Below, in pieces: positions 1-8,447 of a stretch of 43,153 nt of DNA. The first letter of the stretch is position 1, and each line of letters begins with the position of its first letter. The notes beneath the pieces are model-generated. The model did not search any database. It saw only the letters and a list, made by a program, of their open reading frames with translations, and had not been told where the DNA came from. The stretch covers positions 72,001 to 115,153 of the forward strand of contig CACEHR010000003.1 in assembly GCA_902559395.1 (NCBI GenBank). Direction: 5' to 3'. This DNA comes from an uncultured Pelagibacteraceae bacterium. Its GTDB lineage: Bacteria; Pseudomonadota; Alphaproteobacteria; Pelagibacterales; Pelagibacteraceae. Position numbers and translations under genes: made by a program.

Positions 1-1
1 A

Positions 2-130
2 ATAGGATTTAAAAACAATTATTGTGTTGAGGATGCTATATTAGAAATTAAAGAAAAATTTGAAAGCAAGAAATTAAAAGCTTCTGATAAACACTATACT
101 GTAAAATGGATGAAAAAAATAGGTTTGTAA
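2..130 (+). CDS. 3' end of probable NAD-dependent epimerase/dehydratase (partial)
   Basis: An open frame enters from the left edge and ends at a TAA at 128-130, leaving 42 residues. The visible tail contains a VEDAILEIKEKF segment followed by DKHYTVKWMKK. This resembles the C-terminal end of extended SDR sugar epimerases, where a 'sVeDaI' helix follows the substrate domain and the protein ends shortly after. The next gene's ATG directly abuts this stop codon, so the two are almost certainly co-transcribed. The catalytic Rossmann part lies outside the window, so the family call is an inference from the tail only. Confidence 0.5.
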   Translation: MGFKNNYCVEDAILEIKEKFESKKLKASDKHYTVKWMKKIGL

Positions 131-790
131 ATGGGTGTAGAAATTAATCTACTAGAAAATTATCCAAAATCGAATAGAGAAATTTCTCAGAGAGCAAGTA
201 AAAAAACTAATGAGGTTAGAAAAATAGCTCGTGAATTTGGTAAAGAATTTTTTGATGGCGATAGGAATTATGGATATGGTGGTTTTTATTATAATAAAAA
301 ATTTTGGAATCCTGTAATACCTTCATTTCAAAAATACTGGAAACTAAATTCAGATAACTCCATTCTAGATGTGGGTTGTGCAAAGGGCTTTATGTTATAT
401 GATATAGCAAAAAGTATCCCAGGAATAAAAGTAAGTGGTATAGATATTTCAGAATATGCAATAAAGAATTGCATGCCAGAAATGAAGAATTTTTTGATGA
501 TTGGTGATGCAAAAAAGTTACCTTATTCAGATAAAAGTTTTGATATAGTAATATCAATTAATACTATACATAATTTAGAAAAAGAAGATTGTGCTAAAGC
601 ACTATTAGAGATAAATAGAGTGAGTAAAAAATCGTCATTTGTTACAGTGGATGCCTATCGAAATGATGAAGAAAAAAAAAGAATGATGGATTGGAACTTA
701 ACTGCAAAAACCATAATGTCAGTCGAAGGATGGAAAGATTTTTTTCAGGAAGTAGGATATAAGGGAGATTATTACTGGTTTATTCCTTAA
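131..790 (+). CDS. class I SAM-dependent methyltransferase
   Basis: A 219-residue protein with a class I methyltransferase fold. Motif I, ILDVGCAKG, is at residues 78-86, followed by an acidic strand end (SGIDIS) and a motif IV-like region (SFDIVISINTIHNL). It should transfer a methyl group from S-adenosylmethionine in the cytoplasm; the acceptor is unknown, probably a sugar nucleotide or glycan intermediate given the setting. It starts immediately after the preceding stop and lies 12 bases before the radical SAM gene, so it belongs to the 2-3083 operon. No signal peptide or membrane segment is visible. Confidence 0.85.
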   Translation: MGVEINLLENYPKSNREISQRASKKTNEVRKIAREFGKEFFDGDRNYGYGGFYYNKKFWNPVIPSFQKYWKLNSDNSILDVGCAKGFMLYDIAKSIPGIKVSGIDISEYAIKNCMPEMKNFLMIGDAKKLPYSDKSFDIVISINTIHNLEKEDCAKALLEINRVSKKSSFVTVDAYRNDEEKKRMMDWNLTAKTIMSVEGWKDFFQEVGYKGDYYWFIP

Positions 791-802
791 TATTTAGAAA
801 AA

Positions 803-1873
803 ATGAGAAAATTTTCTGTAGCAAATTCTTTTTACAATAGACAAAGAGATTATTCAATTGAGGCTTTCAAAAAGGATACTCTCATGCCAAGACGCTATGT
901 TTTTGTTTTGACAAATTTATGTAACTTAGCATGTACTTTTTGTTTTCAGGAAAGAAAAAAAAGAAAAGACAGAATGGAAACTGAAGATTGGATCAAAGTT
1001 ATTGATCAAATTCCTAAAAATTCTAGAATCACACTAACTGGTGGAGAACCACTTGTATATAAAGATTTTGATCTAATATTTTCTAAAGCCAATCAAAATG
1101 CAGAAACAAATATAGTTTCAAATGGATTACTTTTAAGTAATCAAAAAATTGAAAAAATACTTTCTGAAAAAAATTTTAAAATTTTGGGAGTTTCAATAGA
1201 CACAATTGGTAATACAAATAGAGATTTTAAAAAAGGTCAATGGGAAACACTAGTAAAGCAATTAAATAAGTTCGTAGAAATAAGAGATAAGAACAGGAAC
1301 GATGTAGTACTAGATGTAAAATCAGTAATACTTGACGAAAATATTGATGATCTATTTGATATTCACAAGATGACAATGGAAACACTAAAGGCTGATACTC
1401 ATAGCTTGCAATTACTTAAAGGGGCTGAAATTCAGCATTCAGATTTAATGTTTGATTTTAAAGAGATAGATACAAACTATTCAGCTTATCAATACAAAAA
1501 ATTTGATGAATTGATTTATCAATTAAATTTAATTAAACAATATGATACAAAGAATAATTATAGAACTTATCTACATCCAAATGTAATTGATCTGACTGAG
1601 CCTGGTGAAATAAAAAAAGAAGATTTTTACTATTTAAATAAAGAAAAACATTTACCTGAAAATTTTCTTCCATGCTACGCCCCATGGAGTAGTGTTCATA
1701 TAAACGTAGATGGAAGCTTGTTTCCTTGTATGGCTGTTGCAATGGGAAATGTAAAAAATGAAGATTTATCTAAAATTATTTTTTCTGATAAGTTTATTAA
1801 ATTTAAATCTAAAATAAGAGAAAAAGGAACAATAAATGGCTGTAATAGATGTGGCTATTTGCTACCTAAATAA
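803..1873 (+). CDS. radical SAM protein with SPASM-like C-terminal domain
   Basis: A 356-residue protein. C40, C44 and C47 form the CxxxCxxC motif that binds the radical SAM [4Fe-4S] cluster, and TGGEP at residues 79-83 is the SAM-binding GGEP motif. The C-terminus carries C291, C309, C347 and C350, with an intervening INVDGSLFPC stretch typical of SPASM/twitch auxiliary-cluster domains. Such enzymes do radical chemistry on peptides or small molecules. Here, between a methyltransferase and a 2OG oxygenase, it probably modifies a sugar or sugar-linked intermediate. It is 5 bases upstream of the oxygenase gene. The substrate cannot be read from sequence. Confidence 0.85.
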   Translation: MRKFSVANSFYNRQRDYSIEAFKKDTLMPRRYVFVLTNLCNLACTFCFQERKKRKDRMETEDWIKVIDQIPKNSRITLTGGEPLVYKDFDLIFSKANQNAETNIVSNGLLLSNQKIEKILSEKNFKILGVSIDTIGNTNRDFKKGQWETLVKQLNKFVEIRDKNRNDVVLDVKSVILDENIDDLFDIHKMTMETLKADTHSLQLLKGAEIQHSDLMFDFKEIDTNYSAYQYKKFDELIYQLNLIKQYDTKNNYRTYLHPNVIDLTEPGEIKKEDFYYLNKEKHLPENFLPCYAPWSSVHINVDGSLFPCMAVAMGNVKNEDLSKIIFSDKFIKFKSKIREKGTINGCNRCGYLLPK

Positions 1874-1878
1874 AATAA

Positions 1879-2667
1879 ATGTTAATCGATAAAAAAGAAA
1901 AACAAATTTGTGATGAATATCTTAATACTGGTTATGTCATACAAGATATAGATGATAAAAAAAGTCTAGACTGGATAAAAAATTTTTATTGTAAATTAAT
2001 AAAGAAGACAATTCCATCTATAAAAAAAAATTCGTCAGATGATATTCTAAATTATGTACATAAATATTTAAATGTTTCTAAATTAAATAAGTTTAGATTG
2101 AAATTAATTAATGAAATTAATGAAAATCAAACATTTAGAAAAAATTTTTATAAAATTTCTAAACCTCTTTTAGATATAGTTGCTGGAAATGAATTGGCAA
2201 TGCAAAAGAAAATTAGTTTAAGTATTCAATTTCCTAAAGATGATAGCTCATTATTACCTGTACATGCAGATACTTGGACAGGTGTATCTCCTTTTGAAAC
2301 TGTAATATGGCTTCCACTAGTTGATTGTTACAGAACAAAATCAATGTTTATATTGCCCTCAAGCAAGAGCAATAAGCTTAGTAAAATTTTTTCTAAAAAA
2401 AATATAAAGAATAGCAAAGATATATATGATAAAATTAAAAAAGATTTGGTTTGGTTAAAAGTTAAATACGGACAGATAGTTATTTTTGATCATTCACTCC
2501 CCCATGGAAATGTAATAAATAAAGAAAACGAAACAAGATGGTCAATGAATTGTAGATTTAAAGGTCTCTTTACTCCTTACAAAGACAAGAGAATTGGAGA
2601 GTATTACGAGCCAATAACTATTAAACCTGCTACAAGACGCGGAATAAATTATAAGTTTCCAAAATGA
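1879..2667 (+). CDS. Fe(II)/2-oxoglutarate-dependent oxygenase (sporadic carbohydrate cluster type)
   Basis: A 262-residue protein with a cupin-like double-stranded beta-helix signature. H129 and D131 (in PVHADTW) with H209 (in HSLPHGN) form a probable iron-binding facial triad, and R220 (ETRWSMN) is positioned to bind 2-oxoglutarate. It would hydroxylate or otherwise oxidise a carbohydrate intermediate. It resembles a family I recall as 'sporadic carbohydrate cluster 2OG-Fe(II) oxygenase', though that assignment is from memory and was not searched. Its last codons overlap the next gene by 4 bases (ATGA at 2664-2667), indicating translational coupling. Confidence 0.75.
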   Translation: MLIDKKEKQICDEYLNTGYVIQDIDDKKSLDWIKNFYCKLIKKTIPSIKKNSSDDILNYVHKYLNVSKLNKFRLKLINEINENQTFRKNFYKISKPLLDIVAGNELAMQKKISLSIQFPKDDSSLLPVHADTWTGVSPFETVIWLPLVDCYRTKSMFILPSSKSNKLSKIFSKKNIKNSKDIYDKIKKDLVWLKVKYGQIVIFDHSLPHGNVINKENETRWSMNCRFKGLFTPYKDKRIGEYYEPITIKPATRRGINYKFPK

Positions 2668-3083
2668 AATTAAAAAAATTTAGAGGATATATTTTTTCAA
2701 GATCTTTTCTAGGTGAGAGAGTTCCTCAGCATATTCAAAATATTGTTATAAGAGAATATTGTGAAAAAAATAATTTACATTATTTATTAAGTTCAACTGA
2801 ATATGTTATTGAAAATTCTCACTTAATGTTAGAGCAAACTTTAAATGAACTTGATAACATAAAAGGAATAGTTGCATATAGTCTTTTCCAGTTACCACAA
2901 AAAAAAAGTGAAAGATTAAGAATTTACAAAAAAATACTTTCCAAAAAAAAAGAGCTCCATTTTTCAGTGGAAAATCTTGAATTAAAAAGAAAAAATGATA
3001 TTGAAAAAATCGAGGATATTTGGTCTGTAAGACAATTGCTTTCAGAAACTTCCAGAATTTCTCAACTTATAAAAAATAAATAA
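2664..3083 (+). CDS. small sporadic carbohydrate cluster protein (LIC12192-like)
   Basis: A 139-residue soluble protein opening with RGYIFSRSFLGERVPQHIQN and carrying ENSHLMLEQTL and GIVAYSLFQLP segments. It resembles a short family I recall as 'sporadic carbohydrate cluster protein, LIC12192 family', found in patchily distributed glycan clusters. No catalytic motif is evident and its function is unknown. The overall shape (RGY, a strand with GI-AYS-F-LP, then a helix) loosely recalls resolvase-like or nucleotide-binding folds, but this is not secure. It overlaps the oxygenase stop by 4 bases and is the last gene of the operon; the next gene is convergent. Confidence 0.65.
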   Translation: MKLKKFRGYIFSRSFLGERVPQHIQNIVIREYCEKNNLHYLLSSTEYVIENSHLMLEQTLNELDNIKGIVAYSLFQLPQKKSERLRIYKKILSKKKELHFSVENLELKRKNDIEKIEDIWSVRQLLSETSRISQLIKNK

Positions 3084-3152
3084 AGTAGTTCTAAAAATTA
3101 AAAATTTTAAAAGATTGTAAAAAAGTTTCTTGGTAAGTCCTAAATGTAATTT

Positions 3153-4334
3153 TTAATTAACTTTTTTTTCAATTAACAAAAATTTATTTAAAAGCAAATC
3201 TACATCTTTTTTTGAATATTTCTCATTAAAATATAAATTTATTGTTTTTTTTCTATAATCTAAAGCATTTGCACTCTTAAATTTTTTTGTTGTATATTTT
3301 CTGATCCATTTCCACTCATAAACTAATTCCCTATGCTTTTCATTGAAACCAATACCATTTCTTTTTAATAGATTAATTATTTTCGCTCTTTTTTTTTGAT
3401 TACAATTTATTTCAATAGTTAAAAAATAATATGATGGAATAGAAGTCTCAGGTACAGGTTGCAAAGTAAAAATTTTTGAATATTTAAAAAAAAATTTATT
3501 TAATTGTTGAGCAATCTGATATCTCTTTTTTATTATATTTGGAAGTTCTTTTAAAATTGTCGAGCCAATTGCACAAGAAACTTCATCTAAATTTAAATTT
3601 AGTGCAGGGAATTTATATTTATGAAAATCCCTGTTATTATAAAATTTTTGATTATAATGTTTTCCTCTATCAGTATGAGATTTTACCTTTAAAAATTGGG
3701 ATTTTTTTTTTGTAAAGTAAATTCCACCTATACCACCGGTAGCTAAATTTTTTCGATACATTGTAGAAAAAAATGAAAAATGACCAAAAGTTCCAACTTG
3801 AACTCCATTTATTTTTGCTCCATGCGATTGAGAGCAATCTTCAATTAAGATAATTTTTTTTTTATCACAAATATTACGAATTTTTTTTAAGTTTATTGGC
3901 ACTCCTCCATAGTGAGTGATTACTATTACTTTTGCTTTAGTTTTTAATAATTTTTTTTCTAGAGAATTTAAAGAAATATTAAAACTATTTTTTTCACTAT
4001 CTATAATTTCCATTTTAAAGTCTAGTAGGGCTAAAGGAGTAATTGATCCAGGATTTGTCACAGGGGAAATTATTGCAATTCTTTTTTTTTTATTAATATT
4101 TAATGAACTTAAGATTGCAAAAAGTGCGGATGTACCAGAATTTACTGCATCTGCATATCCTTTAGTTTTTAAAAATGAAACGAATTGATTAGTATAAATA
4201 TCTTCATAATAATCATTATACCCATGATCCTGTTTTAATTTCCAGCTTCTTTCAAAAACTTTTTTAACAGCTAAAAGTTGTTTTTTACCAAATAATGCCC
4301 TGTAAGGAAAAATTGAATTATTTTTTTTTTTCAC
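3153..4334 (-). CDS. DegT/DnrJ/EryC1/StrS family aminotransferase
   Basis: A 393-residue PLP-dependent aldolase-fold aminotransferase. GTSALFA near residues 67-73 is the phosphate-binding region. D166 in EDCSQSHGA is the residue that pairs with the PLP ring nitrogen. K195 in MYRKNLATGG is the expected Schiff-base lysine. Family members transfer an amino group to keto sugars on nucleotide carriers. The Lys context (MYRKNLATGGIGG) differs from the common 'K.lttGEGG', hinting at a divergent subfamily. It is convergent with the sporadic carbohydrate cluster and divergent from the gene at 4517, so it is probably transcribed alone. Confidence 0.85.
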   Translation of the reverse strand: MKKKNNSIFPYRALFGKKQLLAVKKVFERSWKLKQDHGYNDYYEDIYTNQFVSFLKTKGYADAVNSGTSALFAILSSLNINKKKRIAIISPVTNPGSITPLALLDFKMEIIDSEKNSFNISLNSLEKKLLKTKAKVIVITHYGGVPINLKKIRNICDKKKIILIEDCSQSHGAKINGVQVGTFGHFSFFSTMYRKNLATGGIGGIYFTKKKSQFLKVKSHTDRGKHYNQKFYNNRDFHKYKFPALNLNLDEVSCAIGSTILKELPNIIKKRYQIAQQLNKFFFKYSKIFTLQPVPETSIPSYYFLTIEINCNQKKRAKIINLLKRNGIGFNEKHRELVYEWKWIRKYTTKKFKSANALDYRKKTINLYFNEKYSKKDVDLLLNKFLLIEKKVN

Positions 4335-4516
4335 TAATTGAAGCCACTTAAATTATTTTCATATCTTTAAACAATTTTAACTTACATTTTATCAATAAGA
4401 AATAAAGAAAATAAAAACTAAAAAAATTAATCTTTTTTTTAATAAAATAATATAAGATTCAATAATGCTGTTTAATTTATAATTATTTAAACTTGAAATT
4501 TAAATTATTTTGATTA

Positions 4517-5719
4517 TTGGTATATTATTTTGTGAAAAAATTTCCTTTAATTATAAAACTTTTTTTTTTAGCACCTATAGTATTATTGTTTTTAATTATT
4601 AGGATTTTTAAAAATTTTAGAATTAGTAAAATTATTTCACAAAAAATAGGACATCTAGCGACTCCAATGGAAATTTATGTTTGTGAATATAAAGATAATC
4701 CAAAAAAAATACCAATAATTTGGTTTTTTGACAAAATAGTAGCCAATCAATTTTTAAAAAAACAATGGACTAAAAAATTAATTATATTACCAAGATTAAT
4801 ATTAGAACCAATATATATATTATTTAAAAAGTATAAATTTTTTAATTTTTTTCTTGAAGATTTTAGTAAAGAGTCAGAAATAGTTAAAAGGACACTTAAG
4901 GATGGTGTAAAACAAATTGATGATAAAGAGGTATTATCAAAGTACAAACCATCTATTGAATTTACCGAAAAAGAGAAAAATGAAGGAGAAAGTTATTTAA
5001 ATAATAAAGGATTACAAAATAAAAAATTAGTTCTTTTTAGTGCTAGAACATCTTCATTTCATAATGAAAAACTAGATTCATATAGAAATTCAAAAATTAA
5101 TAATCAAATTCTGGGAATAAGGTATTTAGTCTCTAAGAATTACAACGCATTGAGAATAGGAAAAAATGAAATAGAAAAAATAAATTTTAATAATCAAAAT
5201 ATAATTGATTATGCTACCTCTAAAGATCGAAGTGATTTTTTAGATGTTTATTTGGGATCAAAATGTCAATTTATGATCTCATCAGATAGTGGTATCAACC
5301 AATTAGCAGACTTATTTAGAAAACCAATACTAATTGTCGATCATTATTATTGTTTATCATTTGAAAGATATACATCAAAAGTAATAGCATTGCCTAAGAA
5401 ATTTAAAAATTTAAATACTGGAAAGCTTGTTAGTTTTGTAGAGGCTTATAAAAAATTATTGATAAATAATAATCCTGACAACCCTTCCGATGTAAATCAA
5501 CTTGGTTATGAGGTGATTGATAATAACGAAATTGAGATAAAAGAAGCTATAGAAAGCATGTTAACTTTAATAAATGATGGTTTTCATTTAGAGGACACAT
5601 TAAAAAAACAAAAAAAATTTTGGTACAATATAGAAACTAATCTAGGATATAAACCAAACAAAAAAGTTATTATTTGTCCTAATTTTTACTCAAAAAATAT
5701 TCAATTATTTGAACACTAA
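4517..5719 (+). CDS. putative glycosyltransferase (GT-B-like surface glycan family)
   Basis: About 400 residues. The N-terminus has a hydrophobic stretch (residues 9-28) that could be a membrane anchor. It is followed by an IGHLATPMEIYVCEY motif, and later by YRNSKINNQILGIRYL, IIDYATSKDRSDFLDVYLG and SSDSGINQLADLFRKPILIVD blocks. This pattern matches an uncharacterised putative glycosyltransferase family I recall as TIGR04372; the assignment is unsearched. The C-terminal SSDSG segment resembles donor-site loops of GT-B enzymes. There is no ATG near the start: the frame opens after a TGA at 4511, leaving TTG at 4517 or GTG at 4532. The GTG may be the real start. No clear Shine-Dalgarno is visible. 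Confidence 0.65.
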   Translation: MVYYFVKKFPLIIKLFFLAPIVLLFLIIRIFKNFRISKIISQKIGHLATPMEIYVCEYKDNPKKIPIIWFFDKIVANQFLKKQWTKKLIILPRLILEPIYILFKKYKFFNFFLEDFSKESEIVKRTLKDGVKQIDDKEVLSKYKPSIEFTEKEKNEGESYLNNKGLQNKKLVLFSARTSSFHNEKLDSYRNSKINNQILGIRYLVSKNYNALRIGKNEIEKINFNNQNIIDYATSKDRSDFLDVYLGSKCQFMISSDSGINQLADLFRKPILIVDHYYCLSFERYTSKVIALPKKFKNLNTGKLVSFVEAYKKLLINNNPDNPSDVNQLGYEVIDNNEIEIKEAIESMLTLINDGFHLEDTLKKQKKFWYNIETNLGYKPNKKVIICPNFYSKNIQLFEH

Positions 5720-5740
5720 TTTTAAAATGAAATTATTAAT

Positions 5741-5774
5741 AAATAGTTTAACAAATTTAAAAACTATTTTTTTT
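5741..5774 (+). terminator. candidate intrinsic terminator between convergent genes
   Basis: A 9-bp perfect inverted repeat, AAATAGTTT at 5741-5749 and AAACTATTT at 5761-5769, encloses an 11-base loop and runs into a continuous T tract ending at 5774. It sits 21 bases after the stop of the upstream + strand gene and just before the convergent SIS gene's stop. The stem is A/T-only apart from one G-C pair, so its stability is modest. The T tract favours + strand termination. Confidence 0.45.
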
Positions 5775-5781
5775 AATGCTT

Positions 5782-6369
5782 TTATAAAATAACTTTATTC
5801 TTATTTTTTATAAATTTTAGTCTTATATTTTGACTTAACATATGCATTATAACTTGAAAAAAATCTTCTACTACACCATAGTTCTCAATATTTAGGTTTA
5901 AGTTAATATTTGCCTTTTTTTGATTTTTTTTTTCTGCAAAACCAGTAAAACTTATCGTAAGAATTCTTTTTCTTTTACAATATTCTAATATTTCAATTAT
6001 ATTTGAAGACGAACCAGAACAACTTAACACAATTACAATATCTCCTCTGGAATAATAATTGTCTAATTGAAATGAAAAAATTTTATTAAATGAAATATCA
6101 TTTGATAATGCCAAAATAGTTTCAATATTATTTGATAATGAAATTATCTTTGGTTTTAATTTATTTTTTGAACTTAACTTTATACCTTTATTAAAATCAC
6201 ACAAAAAATGATTTGCAACCGCAGCAGACCCACCATTACCACAAACAAATATTTTTTTATTTTTTTTTATTTTGTTAAAAATTATATTTTCAATTTTTTG
6301 AAGTTTTGACAGGTCAAGTTTATCTATTCCATTTTTTAAATAACTTAGATAATTTTTATAATTTTTCAT
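5782..6369 (-). CDS. SIS-domain sugar-phosphate isomerase, GmhA-like variant
   Basis: A 195-residue protein with the SIS fold: FVCGNGGSAA at residues 41-50 is the phosphate-binding loop, and VLSCSGSSSNIIEIL is the second SIS motif. GmhA enzymes convert sedoheptulose 7-phosphate to D-glycero-heptose 7-phosphate. Aligned by eye to E. coli GmhA, the H61 equivalent (H54) and H180 equivalent are kept, but E65 becomes D58 and the Q172 position becomes Glu. The reaction may therefore involve a different sugar phosphate. It lies near the sulfotransferase and methyltransferase genes and is convergent with the gene ending at 5719. Confidence 0.75.
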   Translation of the reverse strand: MKNYKNYLSYLKNGIDKLDLSKLQKIENIIFNKIKKNKKIFVCGNGGSAAVANHFLCDFNKGIKLSSKNKLKPKIISLSNNIETILALSNDISFNKIFSFQLDNYYSRGDIVIVLSCSGSSSNIIEILEYCKRKRILTISFTGFAEKKNQKKANINLNLNIENYGVVEDFFQVIMHMLSQNIRLKFIKNKNKVIL

Positions 6370-6482
6370 TCAACATAAATATAATATAATTAAAAAAAAA
6401 TAAAACTTTATAGTAACCACGAGTTTAATATTCTTTATTTTAAAGATATAAGTAAAATGATTTTGAGTTTATAGAATTAAAA

Positions 6483-7457
6483 CTAATAATCAAATTTATT
6501 TTTGATTTTAACCTGATCAAAAAATTTTAAATTTGAATTTTTATAATAATTTTTAATTTTTTTTTGAAATTTTTCCTCTTCTTCAACACTATATTTAATT
6601 TTAGAATAGACAAAATTATTAATAAAATTTTCTTTTAAAAAAGTTTTAAAAGGAATTAAATTTTTTATATTAGAATATATTTTAGACTTTAAAAATTTAT
6701 AGGTTTTACTTTTTATATAATAATTTTTATTTAAATGAACTTTTCGAGAATTTACAGGCTCCGTATTAAAAAGATTTTTTGTATAATCTTTTTCTAAATC
6801 TAAGAAACTAGACAAATTATCTGAAAAATTATTTTTATCTAATTTAAAATCTTCATAAAATAAATATTTTATCTTACTATTATTAAACTTGCTTAATAAT
6901 TTATTATGTAGACGATAAAAATCGTAATTATGTAAAAATTGATTTAATGGAAAATTATATCTATCAGGTATTTCTGATTCTAATAAATTAAAAATTAACT
7001 TAAAATCTTTAATTCTTAAAATCTCGGAAATCTTATGATAATTGAAATGATAAATTGATTTAATTAATTCATATTGATTTCTTAAAACTATTAAAAAATC
7101 AAATTTAACATTTTTATATTTTTTATTAATTAAAATTTCAAAATATCTTAAATCCTTAAAGTCATAAAGTACGTTTTGAAACATTGTATATGCCTCTGTA
7201 GAAATAACATTTAATTTATTTTCATCAAAATACTGAATGAAATTTTTATCTGTTTCATTAATAATTTTATTATTTAAATCAAATTCATTATTTGTCGTCG
7301 ATAATAAATTTAAATCACTTTGAGTAATTTTTACTTCATCAATATTATGATAATTGTTAGGTCCTAGAAAGTTGATTTGTCTGTGAATTGGAAAAATATT
7401 TTTTTGTAAAAATGTTGTACCTGTTCTAGGATAGCCCAAGTGAATTAAAACTCTCAT
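6483..7457 (-). CDS. sulfotransferase-family protein
   Basis: A 324-residue protein whose N-terminus (LIHLGYPRTGTTFLQKN) is a classic PAPS-binding P-loop of carbohydrate/heparan-type sulfotransferases. Later, FDFLIVLRNQYELIKSIYHF resembles the 3'-phosphate-binding region (R followed by S/Y in a helix). It would transfer sulfate from PAPS to a hydroxyl on a sugar. It is extremely rich in Asn, Lys and Ile, in keeping with the local A/T bias. Its ATG overlaps the upstream methyltransferase stop by one base (TAATG read on the minus strand at 7459-7455), implying translational coupling. The acceptor is unknown. Confidence 0.75.
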   Translation of the reverse strand: MRVLIHLGYPRTGTTFLQKNIFPIHRQINFLGPNNYHNIDEVKITQSDLNLLSTTNNEFDLNNKIINETDKNFIQYFDENKLNVISTEAYTMFQNVLYDFKDLRYFEILINKKYKNVKFDFLIVLRNQYELIKSIYHFNYHKISEILRIKDFKLIFNLLESEIPDRYNFPLNQFLHNYDFYRLHNKLLSKFNNSKIKYLFYEDFKLDKNNFSDNLSSFLDLEKDYTKNLFNTEPVNSRKVHLNKNYYIKSKTYKFLKSKIYSNIKNLIPFKTFLKENFINNFVYSKIKYSVEEEEKFQKKIKNYYKNSNLKFFDQVKIKNKFDY

Positions 7458-8224
7458 TAAAATTTTTGTTTCCTAAATTTTTCTTTAAACCATAATCGAC
7501 TAGGAAATGCAGGTCTACGCTTATTATATCTTGAAATTTTTATATTAAATTTTTCTGCAAGAAACCTTAATATAAATTTATTTTCCCTTTTTTCAAAAAA
7601 TTTAGATACTTTTGGTTCATCATTTAATTTTTGAGCTTCTATCAGGACTTCCCATTTGTCCCTTCCTTTTTCTGCTTTGTATAATTCTTCTGCAACATCT
7701 TTAATTTGAGTTTCTCCTGCATTTACTTTTTTTATATTTGTAAAGCCCGTTTTTGATAATGCTCTACTCAATGTATCAAAATTATGGAGATAGTAATGGT
7801 CATGGTAAAGAACACGACTAATAAACAAATCTGTATGGTTCTCAACAGGTGTTGACCCTGAAATTTCTGACTTATATTTTACTTCTTCAACATTTTCTTT
7901 CTTATCAAGATAGTTATTTATCATAATATCTAAATCTGGTACTGTCATACGGATATAACCACCTTTTTTAATCAGTCGATGGCATTCTAAAAAATGATTT
8001 ATCAATTCTTGATAAGTAAGATGTTCCAACGTAGCTCGAGAAAAAATTAATTCTACACTATTGTCACTTAATGGAATATGACGAGTTATATCGGCTAAAA
8101 TTTCTGGTGGTCCAACGTCACCCCCTTTTTTATATTGTTTTCCTATGTTTATTTCAACATGTGTAAAACCAAGCATTCTATGGTTCCCACAACCAACGTA
8201 TAAGAATTTATTTTTAAAATTCAT
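7457..8224 (-). CDS. SAM-dependent methyltransferase-like protein (COG4627-like)
   Basis: A 255-residue protein with a shortened motif I (FLYVGCGNH at residues 7-15). It also has ILADITRHIPLSDNSVELIFSRATLEHL, a motif IV/'HxLEHL' region, and GGYIRMTVPDLD, a post-motif strand. This arrangement matches 'predicted SAM-dependent methyltransferase' proteins common in glycan clusters. Substrate unknown. It is translationally coupled to the downstream sulfotransferase, suggesting the same glycan intermediate is both methylated and sulfated. A candidate promoter lies at 8251-8279. Confidence 0.75.
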   Translation of the reverse strand: MNFKNKFLYVGCGNHRMLGFTHVEINIGKQYKKGGDVGPPEILADITRHIPLSDNSVELIFSRATLEHLTYQELINHFLECHRLIKKGGYIRMTVPDLDIMINNYLDKKENVEEVKYKSEISGSTPVENHTDLFISRVLYHDHYYLHNFDTLSRALSKTGFTNIKKVNAGETQIKDVAEELYKAEKGRDKWEVLIEAQKLNDEPKVSKFFEKRENKFILRFLAEKFNIKISRYNKRRPAFPSRLWFKEKFRKQKF

Positions 8225-8250
8225 ATTTAAATTTTGAATTAAACTTTATT

Positions 8251-8279
8251 TTAATATCTTGACAACTATACAATGTAAA
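8251..8279 (-). promoter_or_regulatory. candidate sigma70-type promoter for the methyltransferase-sulfotransferase pair
   Basis: On the minus strand, TTTACA (8279-8274; five of six matches to the -35 consensus) is separated by exactly 17 bases from TATTAA (8256-8251; four of six to the -10). It lies about 27 bases upstream of the methyltransferase ATG, inside the 223-base divergent gap 8225-8447. In such AT-rich DNA chance matches are frequent, so confidence is low. A TTGACA at 8259-8264 on the + strand is a possible -35 for the opposite gene, but lacks a good -10. Confidence 0.3.
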
Positions 8280-8447
8280 TTAGAAAATCAAAATTCTAAA
8301 GCTGAAAATGTTTAGAAATAATTAGATGATTATTTATAATTTATTTTTTCAATAGTTTTGTTGAATTATGTTTAAATCAATTATGTTATGTAACTTTTTT
8401 TACTAACATTTTAGTGACAAAATTTCTTCTTATTATAAAAGATAATT

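Noticed and set aside
6097..6141. Repeated ATTTGATAATG
   Set aside because: Two copies fall in the SIS gene and encode similar LSN residues in successive strands. Too short and coding-constrained to be a mobile or regulatory repeat.
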